NCBI RefSeq assembly: GCF_003172935.1
Contig: NZ_QGKS01000258.1
Coordinates: forward strand, 1-64,000
Origin: Micromonospora sicca
GTDB taxonomy: Bacteria > Actinomycetota > Actinomycetes > Mycobacteriales > Micromonosporaceae
Reading direction: 5' to 3'
Length of the DNA stretch: 64,000 nucleotides
Below are positions 1-7,948 of the stretch, piece by piece. The first letter of the stretch is position 1. The number at the start of each line of letters is the position of its first letter. Under the pieces are notes generated by a model, which was not told the DNA's origin, did no database searches, and saw only the letters and a program-made list of their open reading frames with translations. The translations under genes were made by a program, and so were the position numbers.

Positions 1-2
1 CC

Positions 3-1181
3 TCGTTCGGCGCGGTCCACCACCGGCACGTCCCCCGCCACACCTGCGCCACCCGGCAGCGCTGTGACTGCCGCCCCGCCCCGTGCCGCGCCCGCAGTAC
101 CTCCGGTACCTGCCCGCACGGGCAGCCCGCGGTGTGCTTCGCCCGTCACGACGCCGACGATCCGCGGCTCGGGCAGCCGTTGTGCCTTGACTGCTACAAC
201 CACGGCCACCAGGTCGTGTGGAACTACTTCTCCGGGGAGCTGTGGCGGCGCACCAAGCAGGCCATCGAACGCCACCTCGCCACCCTCTGCCGCCGACGCG
301 GCATCCCCTTCGTCCGGGTCGTCACCGCCTCCGGCAAGGCCCGCTCGGTGCCGCCGGTACGGGTGTCACACGGCAAGGTCGCCGAGATGCAACGCCGAGC
401 AGCCGTGCACTTCCACGCCCTGCTGCGCCTCGACGGCATCGATCCCGACGACCCGGATGCTCTCGTGCCACCACCGGCCGGCATCACCGTCGACGACCTG
501 GAGGCTGCCATCCACGCCGCCGCCTCCCAGATCACCGTCACGACACCTCCGCACCCCGATCGGCCGCAGGGCTGGATGGTCGCCTGGGGCGAGCAGGTCG
601 ACGTCCGGCGCATCAACAGCGCCAACGGCGAGCTGACCGACGACAAGGTCGCCGCCTACCTCGCCAAGTACGCCACCAAGGCGACCGAGGCCACCGGCCA
701 CTGCTCCACCCGACTCACCCCCGCCACGGTCGACGACTACGCCAACCCGGAAGGCGACCACCTCGCCCGCCTCATCGACGCCTGCTGGCGACTCGGACGC
801 CCCACCCAGCACGCCACGGCCATGGGCGCCCCAACGGTCGACGACCGTCAAGGCCACCTTGACACCAAACCGAACCCCTACGCCGGGCTGCGGCGCTGGG
901 CGCACATGCTCGGCTTCGGCGGCCACTTCCTCACCAAAGCCCGCCGCTACTCCGTCACCTTCGGCCAGCTCCACGACACCCGCGCCACCTACCGCCGCAT
1001 CGAGGACGACGAACCCGCCGACACCATCAACGTCGGCACCCTCGCCTACATCGGGGCCGGCTGGCTCACCGAAGGCGACGCACTCCTCGCCAACACCGCC
1101 GCCAGACAACGACGCGAGAGCAGACGCGTCGGCCGGGAAGAACTCGCCCACGAAGCTTGGCTCATCGGGGCCGCCGCATGA
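3..1181 (+). CDS. repSA: Replication initiator protein of an integrative element, C-terminal part (cut by window edge)
   Basis: The frame is open from base 3 to a TGA at 1179-1181, giving 392 visible residues; the N-terminus lies outside the window. The visible start reads SFGAVHHRHVPR followed by a cysteine-rich stretch (RCDCRPAPCR, then CPHGQPAVC, then CLDCYNH), which is the zinc-ribbon-like pattern of RepSA/pSAM2-type initiators of actinomycete integrative and conjugative elements. A YFSGELWRRT segment and HFHALLRLDG follow, as in that family. Known members nick the element origin to start rolling-circle replication after excision. The gene overlaps xis by ATGA and int follows at once, so rep-xis-int is one operon, the usual order for these elements. 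An internal start near 132 exists, but the homologous-looking sequence runs upstream of it, so I treat the gene as truncated only by the window. Family assignment is by motif memory, not by search. Confidence 0.85.
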   Translation, partial: SFGAVHHRHVPRHTCATRQRCDCRPAPCRARSTSGTCPHGQPAVCFARHDADDPRLGQPLCLDCYNHGHQVVWNYFSGELWRRTKQAIERHLATLCRRRGIPFVRVVTASGKARSVPPVRVSHGKVAEMQRRAAVHFHALLRLDGIDPDDPDALVPPPAGITVDDLEAAIHAAASQITVTTPPHPDRPQGWMVAWGEQVDVRRINSANGELTDDKVAAYLAKYATKATEATGHCSTRLTPATVDDYANPEGDHLARLIDACWRLGRPTQHATAMGAPTVDDRQGHLDTKPNPYAGLRRWAHMLGFGGHFLTKARRYSVTFGQLHDTRATYRRIEDDEPADTINVGTLAYIGAGWLTEGDALLANTAARQRRESRRVGREELAHEAWLIGAAA

Positions 1182-1375
1182 GCCGACACCTCAACCCTCG
1201 CTGGTACTCCCCCGCCGAGGTCGCCGTCCTGCTCGGCTTCGGCATTTCCAAGGTGAAGATGAAGATCGCCACCGGCGAGCTGCGCTCCATCAAGGACGGC
1301 AAGTACCGCCGCATCCTCCCCGAATGGGTCGACGACTACATCCGCGAGCAGGTCGAACGCCAGGAGGCCGCCTGA
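1178..1375 (+). CDS. xis: Excisionase, MerR-like helix-turn-helix
   Basis: A 65-residue protein starting at the ATG that overlaps the rep stop (ATGA) and ending in TGATG with the integrase start. It has a single small winged-helix/HTH domain: YSPAEVAVLLGFGISKVKMKI as the helix-turn-helix, then RSIKDGKYRRILPEWVDDYI as the wing and final helix. This is the usual form of AICE and phage excisionases (HTH_17 type), which bend attachment-site DNA and bias the integrase toward excision. A start at 1157 would add seven residues inside rep without a ribosome-binding site, so I prefer 1178. Translational coupling to rep and int suggests the three are made together when the element is induced. Confidence 0.85.
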   Translation: MSRHLNPRWYSPAEVAVLLGFGISKVKMKIATGELRSIKDGKYRRILPEWVDDYIREQVERQEAA

Positions 1376-2595
1376 TGCCCGCCCGTGCCCGCGCTAACGG
1401 CGAAGGCTCCATCTTCCCCTACCGCAACGGCTTCGCCGCCTACGTCTGGGTCACCAAGCCCGATGGCAGGCGCACCCGCAAGTACGTCTACGGCAAGACG
1501 CGGGAGGCCGTTCACGACAAGTGGATCAGGCTGCACCAGCAGGCGAAGCAGGGGCCAGTGGCGACCAGCGTCCCGATGGTCGGCAGCTTCCTCACCTACT
1601 GGCTGTCGGAAATCATCGAGCCCAACCGGGCACCCCTGACCTACGCCACCTACGAGACGTTCGTCCGCCGTTACATCGCCCCCGGCCTCGGGTCCAAGCG
1701 GCTCGACCGGCTCCAGTCGCGCGACGTGCAGAGCTGGATCAACCAGGTGGCCCGCACCTGCCAGTGCTGCGCCCAGGGCAAGGACGCCGCCCGCCGCAAG
1801 GACAAGCGCCGCTGCTGCGCCGTCGGCCGCTGCTGCCAGGCCGTCCCGTCGACGCGCACGGTCAGCGACATCCGCGCCGCGCTGCGAGCAGCCCTCACCC
1901 ACGCCCAAGCCGAAGACCTCATCATCAAGAACCCGGCCGTGGCGGTCACCCTGGCCACCGTCCGCCGCCGACGCGGCAATTCCTGGTCCAGCGACGAGGC
2001 CAGCAAGTTCCTGGAGTCCGCCCGCCACGACGAGGACCCGCTCTACGCCGCCTACGCCCTGGTCCTCGTCACCGGCTTGCGCAAGGGCGAGGCGTTAGGG
2101 CTCACCGGGGAGGACGTGAACCTCGACGCCGGGGAGTTGACCATCGGCCGCCAACTGCAACGCGTGCGCGGCCAACTCCTCCACCGCGACACGAAGACCC
2201 AGGCATCCGACGCCACACTCCCCCTGCCGGGCATCTGCTTAACGGCACTAGCAATCAGAAAGGCACAACGGGACGAGGCACGGATAACCGCCGGCAAGGC
2301 ATGGCACGAAACCGACCTCCTATTCACCACCCGCTATGGCTCGCCCATCGAGCCACGCAACTTCCAACGCTCCTGGCAGACGAGGTGCGAGAAAGCCGGA
2401 GTCAAGCCGATCACTGTCCACGACGCCAGGCGTACCTGCGCCACCCTGCTCGCCGACCTCGACGTCCACCCGAGAGTCGCCATGCAGGTGCTTCGGCACG
2501 CCCGGTTCTCCGTGACCATGGAGATCTACACCCAGGTCTCGTCCAAGGCGACCCGGGAAGCACTCAAGCGCCTCGGCGACTCCCTCGGCCGCTGA
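1375..2595 (+). CDS. int: Tyrosine site-specific integrase
   Basis: A 406-residue tyrosine recombinase that would join the element to its tRNA target. The N-terminal AP2-like arm-binding part (GSIFPYRNGFAAYVWVTKPDGRR) is followed by a SAM-like core-binding region (about residues 60-170) with an unusual cysteine-rich insertion (CQCCAQGK and CCAVGRCC, about 130-160). The catalytic domain shows Arg236 (TGLRKGEAL), His349-x-x-Arg352 (HDARRT), His375 (LRHARFS) and the nucleophile Tyr385 (EIYTQV). All expected catalytic residues are present, so the enzyme looks functional. It starts at the ATG of TGATG shared with the xis stop; longer upstream readings run through xis and rep in another frame. A terminator and a tRNA-Val 3' fragment lie just downstream, the normal place for the attachment site. 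Confidence 0.93.
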   Translation: MPARARANGEGSIFPYRNGFAAYVWVTKPDGRRTRKYVYGKTREAVHDKWIRLHQQAKQGPVATSVPMVGSFLTYWLSEIIEPNRAPLTYATYETFVRRYIAPGLGSKRLDRLQSRDVQSWINQVARTCQCCAQGKDAARRKDKRRCCAVGRCCQAVPSTRTVSDIRAALRAALTHAQAEDLIIKNPAVAVTLATVRRRRGNSWSSDEASKFLESARHDEDPLYAAYALVLVTGLRKGEALGLTGEDVNLDAGELTIGRQLQRVRGQLLHRDTKTQASDATLPLPGICLTALAIRKAQRDEARITAGKAWHETDLLFTTRYGSPIEPRNFQRSWQTRCEKAGVKPITVHDARRTCATLLADLDVHPRVAMQVLRHARFSVTMEIYTQVSSKATREALKRLGDSLGR

Positions 2596-2630
2596 CGCCG
2601 CTGCTGTACTTCACTGCTGTACGACAGCAG

Positions 2631-2664
2631 AAAGGCCACCTCCCAATACCGGGAAGTGGCCTTT
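2631..2664 (+). terminator. Intrinsic terminator after int
   Basis: AAAGGCCAC and GTGGCCTTT form the arms of a hairpin with an inner TCCC/GGGA pairing and an AATACC loop. The run of T is short (TTT), so it may work in both directions. It lies 35 bp after the integrase stop and directly before the tRNA fragment. Confidence 0.6.
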
Positions 2665-2672
2665 GACCTGCG

Positions 2673-2714
2673 TGGGCGATACTGGGATCGAACCAGTGAC
2701 CTCTTCGGTGTGAA
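2673..2714 (-). other. tRNA-Val(CAC) 3' fragment, attachment-site identity segment
   Basis: Read on the minus strand this stretch gives a tRNA anticodon loop TTCACAC (anticodon CAC), the 3' anticodon stem CGAAG, a T arm of ACTGG/CCAGT around TTCGATC, and the 3' acceptor strand ending ATCGCCCA. The 5' half is absent: to the right, where CTTCG on the minus strand should complete the anticodon stem, the sequence is unrelated. This is what a tyrosine-integrase crossover in the anticodon loop leaves at one end of an inserted element. The loop (GTGTGAA on +, 2708-2714) is also the core of the repeated modules further right. It is not a functional tRNA by itself. Confidence 0.75.
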
Positions 2715-2857
2715 GCGGGACGCTGCGATGCGTCTGACCTGGGAAGACGCAAAACCGCAGGTCGGGGCCCGTGCTGTTCAGCGCAGTTCAGTGCTGTTCG
2801 ACGCAGTTGAAGGCCGTTCGGCGCACCCCGCTGCTCCCAATCCGCTCCCCGGTCCCG
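2708..2857 (+). repeat. Attachment-like module, copy 1 (core plus right arm)
   Basis: The core GTGTGAAGCGGGACGCT is followed by a degenerate inverted repeat (GACCTGGG ... CCGCAGGTC), then five tandem 10-bp units of the form C-N-GTT-C-N-N-N-G at 2773-2822, then CACCCC and two GCTCCC motifs. The same order is found at 30.5, 57.3 and 62.6 kb. Here the left side of the core is the tRNA fragment, whereas in the other copies it is an arm-like sequence, so this copy looks like a hybrid attachment site. The insertion sequence starting at 2858 interrupts its right end; the continuation resumes at 4846. Confidence 0.65.
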
Positions 2858-2893
2858 CCTGCGTTCCGCAGCTTCGCTTCGATATAGTCCGCG
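2858..2893 (+). repeat. Left terminal inverted repeat of the IS1634-like element
   Basis: Begins CCTGCGTTCCGCAG and pairs with 4810-4845 on the opposite strand with three mismatches. TCCCG precedes it directly. Confidence 0.85.
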
Positions 2894-2970
2894 AATCTGG
2901 GGCTTGAGCTGGGCAAACACGGGTCGGCCCGGTGAAATGGCGTGTCACTAGGCCGGGGTGTTCGTGCTGG

Positions 2971-4671
2971 TCAGGCGGTTGCGGGTGTCGCGTTGATGAC
3001 GCGTGGCGGTTCGGTGATCTTCAGCTTGGCGAACAGGGCCTTCTGGGGCTGCGACAGCTCGGTGCGCTGGCAGAAGGTGCCGGCGGCGCCGGTGAACACG
3101 CCGACGTGCAGCCGCTCGGCGTCGGCGCGGATTTTGCTCCAGGTGTGGCCGGTGGTGGTCTCGGCGACGCGGATGAGCAGCAGCCCCAGCCAGCACAGCA
3201 GGATGTGGGCGCGGATGCGGTCTTCGCGGCGGTGGAACACCGGCCGCAGGTCGAGGGTGGTCTTCATGTCGCGCCAGCCACGTTCGACTTCGAGGAGCTG
3301 CTTGTAGCCCAGGGCGATGTCCTCGGCGCTCAGCTTCGGGTCGGAGCAGCGCAGCAGGTACTTACCGTCCAGGCGCGCCTCGGCCTTGACCGCCGCTTGG
3401 TCGATGCGCAGCAGGCCGCCCGGTGTGACACGTAGGTAGCGGTGCAGGCCGGGCTTGGTGGAGATCACCCCGCGTAGCTCGGCGCGCTTCGTGGCGCTCA
3501 GCTTGTCCGAGCCGTCGATTTTGGCGGTGAGCTGGGCGATCAGCCGCTCGCGGATGGCGGCGTCACGCTCGGCGGCGTCGGGGTTGAAGCAGATCACGAA
3601 CCGGTCATCGGCGCCGATGTTGACTTCCTTGACCTGCAGGTTGTCGGCGACGGTGGCGTAGTGGTCCTGCCGGGCCAGGGCGGCGTCGGCCTCGGCGGTG
3701 CCGGCGCGCAGCTTCTCACCGAGGATGTAGTTGCCGCCGCCCTGCTGCAGGAACCTTCTGTTCTCCGCGGAGGCGAAGCCGCGGTCGGCGACCCACACGA
3801 CACGGGCGAGGCTCCACTCCCGCATGTCGGTCTTGACCTGGCGGATCAGCGCCGAGTCACCCGTGTTACCCGGCCAGCACCACACCCGCACCGGGATGCC
3901 GGTGCGGGTGACAGCCATGCCGACCACGACCTGGGGCAGGTCGTCGCGGTGGTCCTTGCTCTTGCCATGAGTGCGAAATCCGGCCTGCTTGACCGCTGCC
4001 GGGTCGTCTTCGGTCACGACCTTGCCCTTGTCGTCGCGCCAGAGCACCTCATCGGTCTCGTCGAGTTCGAAGTAGGTGCTGGTCGTGTCGAAGAACAACA
4101 GGTCGACTTCGAGGTTGAGCAGGTCGGCGATGCCGTCGTAGATCGCGCGGGTCAGCGCGGGCTCGACCTCGATCAGGTCGTCCATCGCCCGGTAGCAAGC
4201 GTCGTCGGTGACCGACGGCAGGCCGGGCAGGTGCACGTCGTGGCAGACCCACTCGGACGCGGCCAGCTTCGATGACGGCTTGAGTGCCCGGTTCGCGACC
4301 AGCGCGAACAGCACCCGTTCCACGTCGACCTCCCGGCGGCCAGCGCCGACCATGCCGCGCATGATCTTGTCGATGCCCAGCTGCCGCCACAGGCCGTCGA
4401 GCAGCCACGCCCCGCCCAGCGGCCGGGACTCCACGAACGACAACCCCGCCGGGGCGGCCGCGGCGAGGGCGTCGGCCGGGTCCAGCAGCCGTGACAGGGC
4501 CTCGACCAGCCGGCGCACGCCGGCCACATCCAGCTGGTCCTCACGGCCGAAGGAGTACAACACCCGCGTCCTGGACGCCTTCGCCACCGGATCCCACTCG
4601 TTGTGGGCCAACTGCAGGTAGCGGATCGCCTGCCCGTCGCGGGTCTTACGCGTCGACGCCTTCACGTACAC
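2971..4671 (-). CDS. IS1634-family (IS4 superfamily) transposase
   Basis: A 566-residue DDE transposase with a GTG start (VYVKASTRKTRDG) and full family length. Acidic residues sit where the family puts them: FFDTTSTYFE (first Asp, about residue 198), WVADRGFASAEN (second Asp, about 300), and late ERGWRDMKTTLDLRPVFHR, which carries the E-R-x-W-x-x-M-K signature of IS4-like enzymes (third acidic residue). The N-terminal part (FGREDQLDVAGVRRLVEAL) is typical of IS1634 members. It would cut at the 36-bp inverted repeats that flank it. The frame is uninterrupted, and with intact ends and a target duplication the element may still be active. Confidence 0.92.
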   Translation of the reverse strand: MYVKASTRKTRDGQAIRYLQLAHNEWDPVAKASRTRVLYSFGREDQLDVAGVRRLVEALSRLLDPADALAAAAPAGLSFVESRPLGGAWLLDGLWRQLGIDKIMRGMVGAGRREVDVERVLFALVANRALKPSSKLAASEWVCHDVHLPGLPSVTDDACYRAMDDLIEVEPALTRAIYDGIADLLNLEVDLLFFDTTSTYFELDETDEVLWRDDKGKVVTEDDPAAVKQAGFRTHGKSKDHRDDLPQVVVGMAVTRTGIPVRVWCWPGNTGDSALIRQVKTDMREWSLARVVWVADRGFASAENRRFLQQGGGNYILGEKLRAGTAEADAALARQDHYATVADNLQVKEVNIGADDRFVICFNPDAAERDAAIRERLIAQLTAKIDGSDKLSATKRAELRGVISTKPGLHRYLRVTPGGLLRIDQAAVKAEARLDGKYLLRCSDPKLSAEDIALGYKQLLEVERGWRDMKTTLDLRPVFHRREDRIRAHILLCWLGLLLIRVAETTTGHTWSKIRADAERLHVGVFTGAAGTFCQRTELSQPQKALFAKLKITEPPRVINATPATA

Positions 4672-4809
4672 GCGCCAGACCGTACACCGACTATGACGCC
4701 CCCGATAGATCCCCAGCTAGACGAAGTCATCCACGGTCAGGCGTGTCACTAGGGGTTTTCGCCGTTTCCACCAGTCTGCAACGCCCTGACCTGCACCTTC
4801 AGGCCCGGG

Positions 4810-4845
4810 CGCCGACTATATCGACGCGAACCTGCGGAACGCAGG
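4810..4845 (-). repeat. Right terminal inverted repeat of the IS1634-like element
   Basis: Minus-strand sequence begins CCTGCGTTCCGCAG and matches 2858-2893. TCCCG follows directly on the + strand. Confidence 0.85.
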
Positions 4846-4967
4846 TCCCGGGGCTAGCCGCGACGGCAGATCTGCAGTGGTCTGCCCCGGGCTCTCCAAA
4901 ATCGCGTTGATGAATTCTGATGTCACCCGCCCGTTAGAGAGCGTGACGTGACGCGGCGTGGCTACTG

Positions 4968-5042
4968 TATCCACCGGAGCTCCGGCGCAAGATCCTGGAT
5001 CTGATCGGGGCGGGTCGGCCAGTGACCGATGTCGCGCGTCAT
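4968..5042 (+). pseudogene. Fragment of a transposase helix-turn-helix (OrfA-like)
   Basis: About 25 codons read YPPELRRKILDLIGAGRPVTD then VARH, the N-terminal helix-turn-helix of HTH_Tnp_1-type OrfA proteins (known copies begin YPPELRRKVLDL). There is no start, no continuation and no flanking repeats. It sits between the IS right end and mmsA, in a 400-bp stretch that otherwise holds only IS and module sequence. A remnant of an older insertion. Confidence 0.5.
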
Positions 5043-5072
5043 TCTGCCACCGGCGCCGGGCTGTGGAGGATC

Positions 5073-6581
5073 TCAGTCGTTTCGCGGAAAGCCCAGGTTG
5101 AGCCCACCGTGGCCCGGGTCGAGCCAGCGCGAGGTGACGACCTTGCCGCGGGTGTAGAAGTGGACGCCATCCATGCCGTGGGCGTGGGTGTCGCCGAAGA
5201 GGCTGTCCTTCCACCCACCGAACGAGTAATAGGACACCGGCACCGGGATCGGCACGTTGATGCCGACCATGCCGACCTCCACTTGATTCTGGAAGCGCCG
5301 CGCCGCGCCGCCGTCGTTGGTGAAGATGGCGGTGCCGTTGCCGTACGGGTTGGCGTTGATAAGGTTTAGCCCCTCCTCGTAGGACTTCACGCGAACGACG
5401 GACAGCACCGGGCCGAAGATCTCGTCGCGGTAGATGGACATCTGCGGGGTGACGTGGTCGAAGAGGGTCGGCCCGAGCCAGAAGCCCTGGTCGCCGCCAT
5501 CGAACTCGTCCTTGCGCCCGTCGACGACCAGGGTCGCGCCCGCATCGACGCCTGCCTCCACATAGCTGGCCACCTTGTCGCGGTGCGCGCTGGTGACCAG
5601 TGGCCCCATGTCGCATCCGCGGGTGCCGTCACCGGTGCGCAGCTTGCGCATCCGGTCCGTAATCTTTTCGATGAGCTCGTCGGCGATGGTGTCGACCGCG
5701 ACGAGCGCCGAGATCGCCATGCAGCGCTCGCCGGCGGAACCGAAGCCCGCGTTGATCGCGGCGTCCGCGGCCAGGTCGAGGTCCGCGTCGGGCAGGACCA
5801 GCATGTGGTTCTTGGCGCCGCCGAGGGCCTGAACCCGCTTGCCGTGCGCCGTCGCGGTCTCGTAGACGTACCGGGCGATCGGGGTGGAGCCGACGAACGA
5901 GACGGCCTTGACGTCAGGGTGGGTCAGCAGCGCGTCGACGGCTTCCTTGTCCCCGTGCACCACGTTCATCACGCCGTCGGGAAGACCGGCCTCGCGCCAG
6001 AGCCGCGCCATGGCCACGGCCGCCGACGGATCCTTCTCGCTGGGCTTCAGGACCACCGCGTTGCCGCAGGCGATGGCGATGGGGATGAACCACAGCGGGA
6101 CCATGGCGGGGAAGTTGAACGGGGAGATCACGGCGACGACGCCGAGCGGCTGCCGGAGCGAGTACACGTCCACCTTGGTGGAGGCGTTCTCGGTGAACCC
6201 ACCCTTCAGCAAATGCGGGATCCCGCAGGCGAACTCGGCGACCTCCAAGCCCCGCGTCACCTCGCCGAGCGCGTCGTCGAGCACCTTGCCGTGCTCGGCG
6301 GTGATCAGCGCGGCGATCTCCTGCTTTCGGGCGTTGAGAAGCTCCCGGAAGGCGAAAAGTACCTGCGTTCGCTTGGCCAGCGACGTGTCGGCCCAACCCT
6401 CCCACGCGGTCCGGGCCGTGGCCACGACCTCGCCTACGAGGTCCGCGGATGCCAGGTCGACACGGCCGGTCACCTCCCCGGACGCCGGGTTGAAGACTTC
6501 GCTGGTCCGTCCGGAGGTGCCATCCCAGCGGCCGCCGATGAGATGTGTGATGCGGGCGGGTTCGGTACCCAGGGTGCTCAT
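5073..6581 (-). CDS. mmsA: Methylmalonate-semialdehyde dehydrogenase, CoA-acylating
   Basis: A 502-residue aldehyde dehydrogenase of the MmsA/IolA type, which oxidises malonate or methylmalonate semialdehyde with NAD and CoA to acetyl- or propionyl-CoA plus CO2. The order is typical: THLIGGRWDGTSGR N-terminus, PFNFPAMVPLWFIPIAIACG cofactor region, VVLKPSEKDPSAA, then GSAGERCMAISA with catalytic Cys287, and SFGGWKDSLFGD near the end. Length and motifs fit the family without gaps. The start is the ATG at 6581 (MSTLGTEPARI); upstream reading to 6974 runs into repeat sequence. It is the most distal gene on the minus strand of block 1, separated from the uronate operon by about 470 bp that hold a repeat remnant, so it may have its own promoter. 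In this setting it could oxidise a semialdehyde made by the TPP decarboxylase or a related sugar-acid step (inference). Confidence 0.92.
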   Translation of the reverse strand: MSTLGTEPARITHLIGGRWDGTSGRTSEVFNPASGEVTGRVDLASADLVGEVVATARTAWEGWADTSLAKRTQVLFAFRELLNARKQEIAALITAEHGKVLDDALGEVTRGLEVAEFACGIPHLLKGGFTENASTKVDVYSLRQPLGVVAVISPFNFPAMVPLWFIPIAIACGNAVVLKPSEKDPSAAVAMARLWREAGLPDGVMNVVHGDKEAVDALLTHPDVKAVSFVGSTPIARYVYETATAHGKRVQALGGAKNHMLVLPDADLDLAADAAINAGFGSAGERCMAISALVAVDTIADELIEKITDRMRKLRTGDGTRGCDMGPLVTSAHRDKVASYVEAGVDAGATLVVDGRKDEFDGGDQGFWLGPTLFDHVTPQMSIYRDEIFGPVLSVVRVKSYEEGLNLINANPYGNGTAIFTNDGGAARRFQNQVEVGMVGINVPIPVPVSYYSFGGWKDSLFGDTHAHGMDGVHFYTRGKVVTSRWLDPGHGGLNLGFPRND

Positions 6582-6904
6582 GCTGATAGTCCGTCCGCGT
6601 ACGGGCGGTGTGCCGAGTGGTCGTGGGATTTCGGAGCCGGGTGAGGGCGATTGAGCTAGCGGCTCAAGGGCGCGCAGCGTCCACGACATGATCAGCTCTG
6701 AGACGCATTCACAAACTCGAAATTCTTGTTCACCACGTTGGCCAGCGGCGCCAATGACGTAGCTCTGAAGGCTTTGGACGGACATACACTGCGAGCACGC
6801 CTTCGCGGTATCCGTACCGCTTTGGGTGCACCACCGACAGGGACGGAGCGACGCGGGAGGCTCCATCCATGCCCTGGTCGAGGTGCGGAGCGGGTGCCGT
6901 TGCG

Positions 6905-6975
6905 GGCCGTCGGCTGTTGTTCGATGCAGTTCGGCGCCGGTCAGTGCACTCCCTGCTCCCAACCCGCTCCCCAAC
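6905..6975 (+). repeat. Attachment-like module, copy 2 (partial)
   Basis: Only the right part of the module is kept: four 10-bp units ending CAGTTCGGCG, CCGGTCAGTG, then CACTCCCTGCTCCCAACCC and GCTCCCC. No GTGTGAAGC core is seen to the left. It fills the middle of the gap between mmsA and the uronate dehydrogenase gene (6582-7046); nothing else recognisable is in that gap. Confidence 0.55.
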
Positions 6976-7046
6976 TGTCGTTGGACAAACGTCGGAATCC
7001 AGATAGGCGTGGCGATACGATCCGGCCGCCCTTAATGTCCAAAATC

Positions 7047-7868
7047 TCATGATCTCGTGAATTTAGCGCGGATGGGGCGCTGTCTGTCGAGGGTGTAGGC
7101 CGGCGTCGCGAGGACGCCGCCTTGGACGCTGTCCGTGGCCGGCTCCCAGGTCGACCCAGGCGGGTGGCACTCGGCGCTCTCGCTCGGGTGGTAGCCGAGA
7201 GCGCGACCGGGCTCATGGTCCCACCATCCCAGTTCGTTTGCGGAGACGGCATAAAAGGTCGTGTATCGGAGATCGGGGGCTGCCATCGCCGCGACGAAGG
7301 CGGCCGTTGCGTCTCTGGGGCTGAGCCAGGTATGGCGGTGTCGAGGCTCGGTCGGACGGGGCAGACAACTTCCAATGCGCAGGCAGGCCACCTCAAGGCC
7401 AAACTTGTCGGCGTAGAGTCTGGCCACTGCTTCGCCCGCAGCCTTGCTGACGCCATAGAACCCGTCCGGGCGTACCGCCATGTCCGGGCCGACCGGTACG
7501 CCCGTCGGGTAGAAGCCGGTGACATGGTTGCTGCTGGCGAAGATGACGCGCCCGACGTTTGCCCGCCGGGCCGCCTCGAACACGTGGTAGGTACCGACGA
7601 TGTTGACCTCGGTGAGATCCCGGAAGTCGGCCTCGTCGGCTATGCCGGCGAGGTGGATGACGCCCTGGACGCCGGCCATCGCCTCGGTGAGGCCGGTCAG
7701 GTCCTGCAGGTCCAGGCGGTAAACGCGCTCGCTGGACGAGTCGGCGGTCAACGGCTTGATGTCAAGTAGCCGCAAACCCTGCACGACGGAGCGTAGTCCG
7801 GTACGCAGAATTCCACCGATCTGCCCAGCGGCTCCGGTGAGCAGCCACTCGCCGTCCAGCCTTGTCAT
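7047..7868 (-). CDS. udh: Uronate dehydrogenase (NAD-dependent)
   Basis: A 273-residue extended SDR. Residues 10-16 give the TGAAGQIGG nucleotide-binding loop; Ser112-Ser113 in FASSNHVTGFYP, Tyr138 and Lys142 in YGVSKAAGE form the catalytic set. CLRIGSCLPRPTEPRH, TWLSPRD and SANELGWWD match known uronate dehydrogenases (EC 1.1.1.203), which oxidise galacturonate or glucuronate to the aldarolactone. I choose the ATG at 7868 because GGGAGG stands 4-5 bases before it; the longer frame to 7931 has no such site. It is the last gene of a long leftward operon, 80 bp after the DapA-like gene. Together with the enolase-superfamily enzyme and the DapA-like lyase it outlines an oxidative uronate route: uronate, aldarate, keto-deoxy-aldarate. 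I know of no better family for this sequence, though substrate preference cannot be read from it. Confidence 0.88.
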   Translation of the reverse strand: MTRLDGEWLLTGAAGQIGGILRTGLRSVVQGLRLLDIKPLTADSSSERVYRLDLQDLTGLTEAMAGVQGVIHLAGIADEADFRDLTEVNIVGTYHVFEAARRANVGRVIFASSNHVTGFYPTGVPVGPDMAVRPDGFYGVSKAAGEAVARLYADKFGLEVACLRIGSCLPRPTEPRHRHTWLSPRDATAAFVAAMAAPDLRYTTFYAVSANELGWWDHEPGRALGYHPSESAECHPPGSTWEPATDSVQGGVLATPAYTLDRQRPIRAKFTRS

Positions 7869-7948
7869 CTTGCCTCCCATGGGTGGGGCGTCGCTGGCAC
7901 GGCGATCGCCCGAGCGGGTCGGCGCGGACACGGCTCGGCCATCGGGGG

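Larger units (their letters stand above)
2858..4845 (-). mobile_element. Insertion sequence, IS1634/IS4-like, complete with inverted repeats and target duplication
   Basis: A 1988-bp element bounded by 36-bp inverted repeats (2858-2893 and 4810-4845; 33 of 36 positions pair, with CCTGCGTTCCGCAG at the outer ends). The 5-bp sequence TCCCG stands directly outside both ends (2853-2857 and 4846-4850), a clean target duplication. A single transposase gene is encoded on the minus strand. Removing the element and one TCCCG restores the right end of the attachment-like module, so the insertion is later than the module. A 14-bp direct repeat (GGCGTGTCACTAGG) lies inside both ends, at 2939-2952 and 4740-4753. 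Confidence 0.85.

Noticed and set aside
2673-2714. A complete tRNA gene
   Set aside because: Only the anticodon loop and 3' half are present; no D arm or 5' acceptor strand on the expected side.
2939-4753. The 14-bp direct repeat GGCGTGTCACTAGG as target duplication of the insertion sequence
   Set aside because: 36-bp inverted repeats further out, directly flanked by TCCCG on both sides, give a much better boundary; no inverted repeat abuts the 14-bp repeat.
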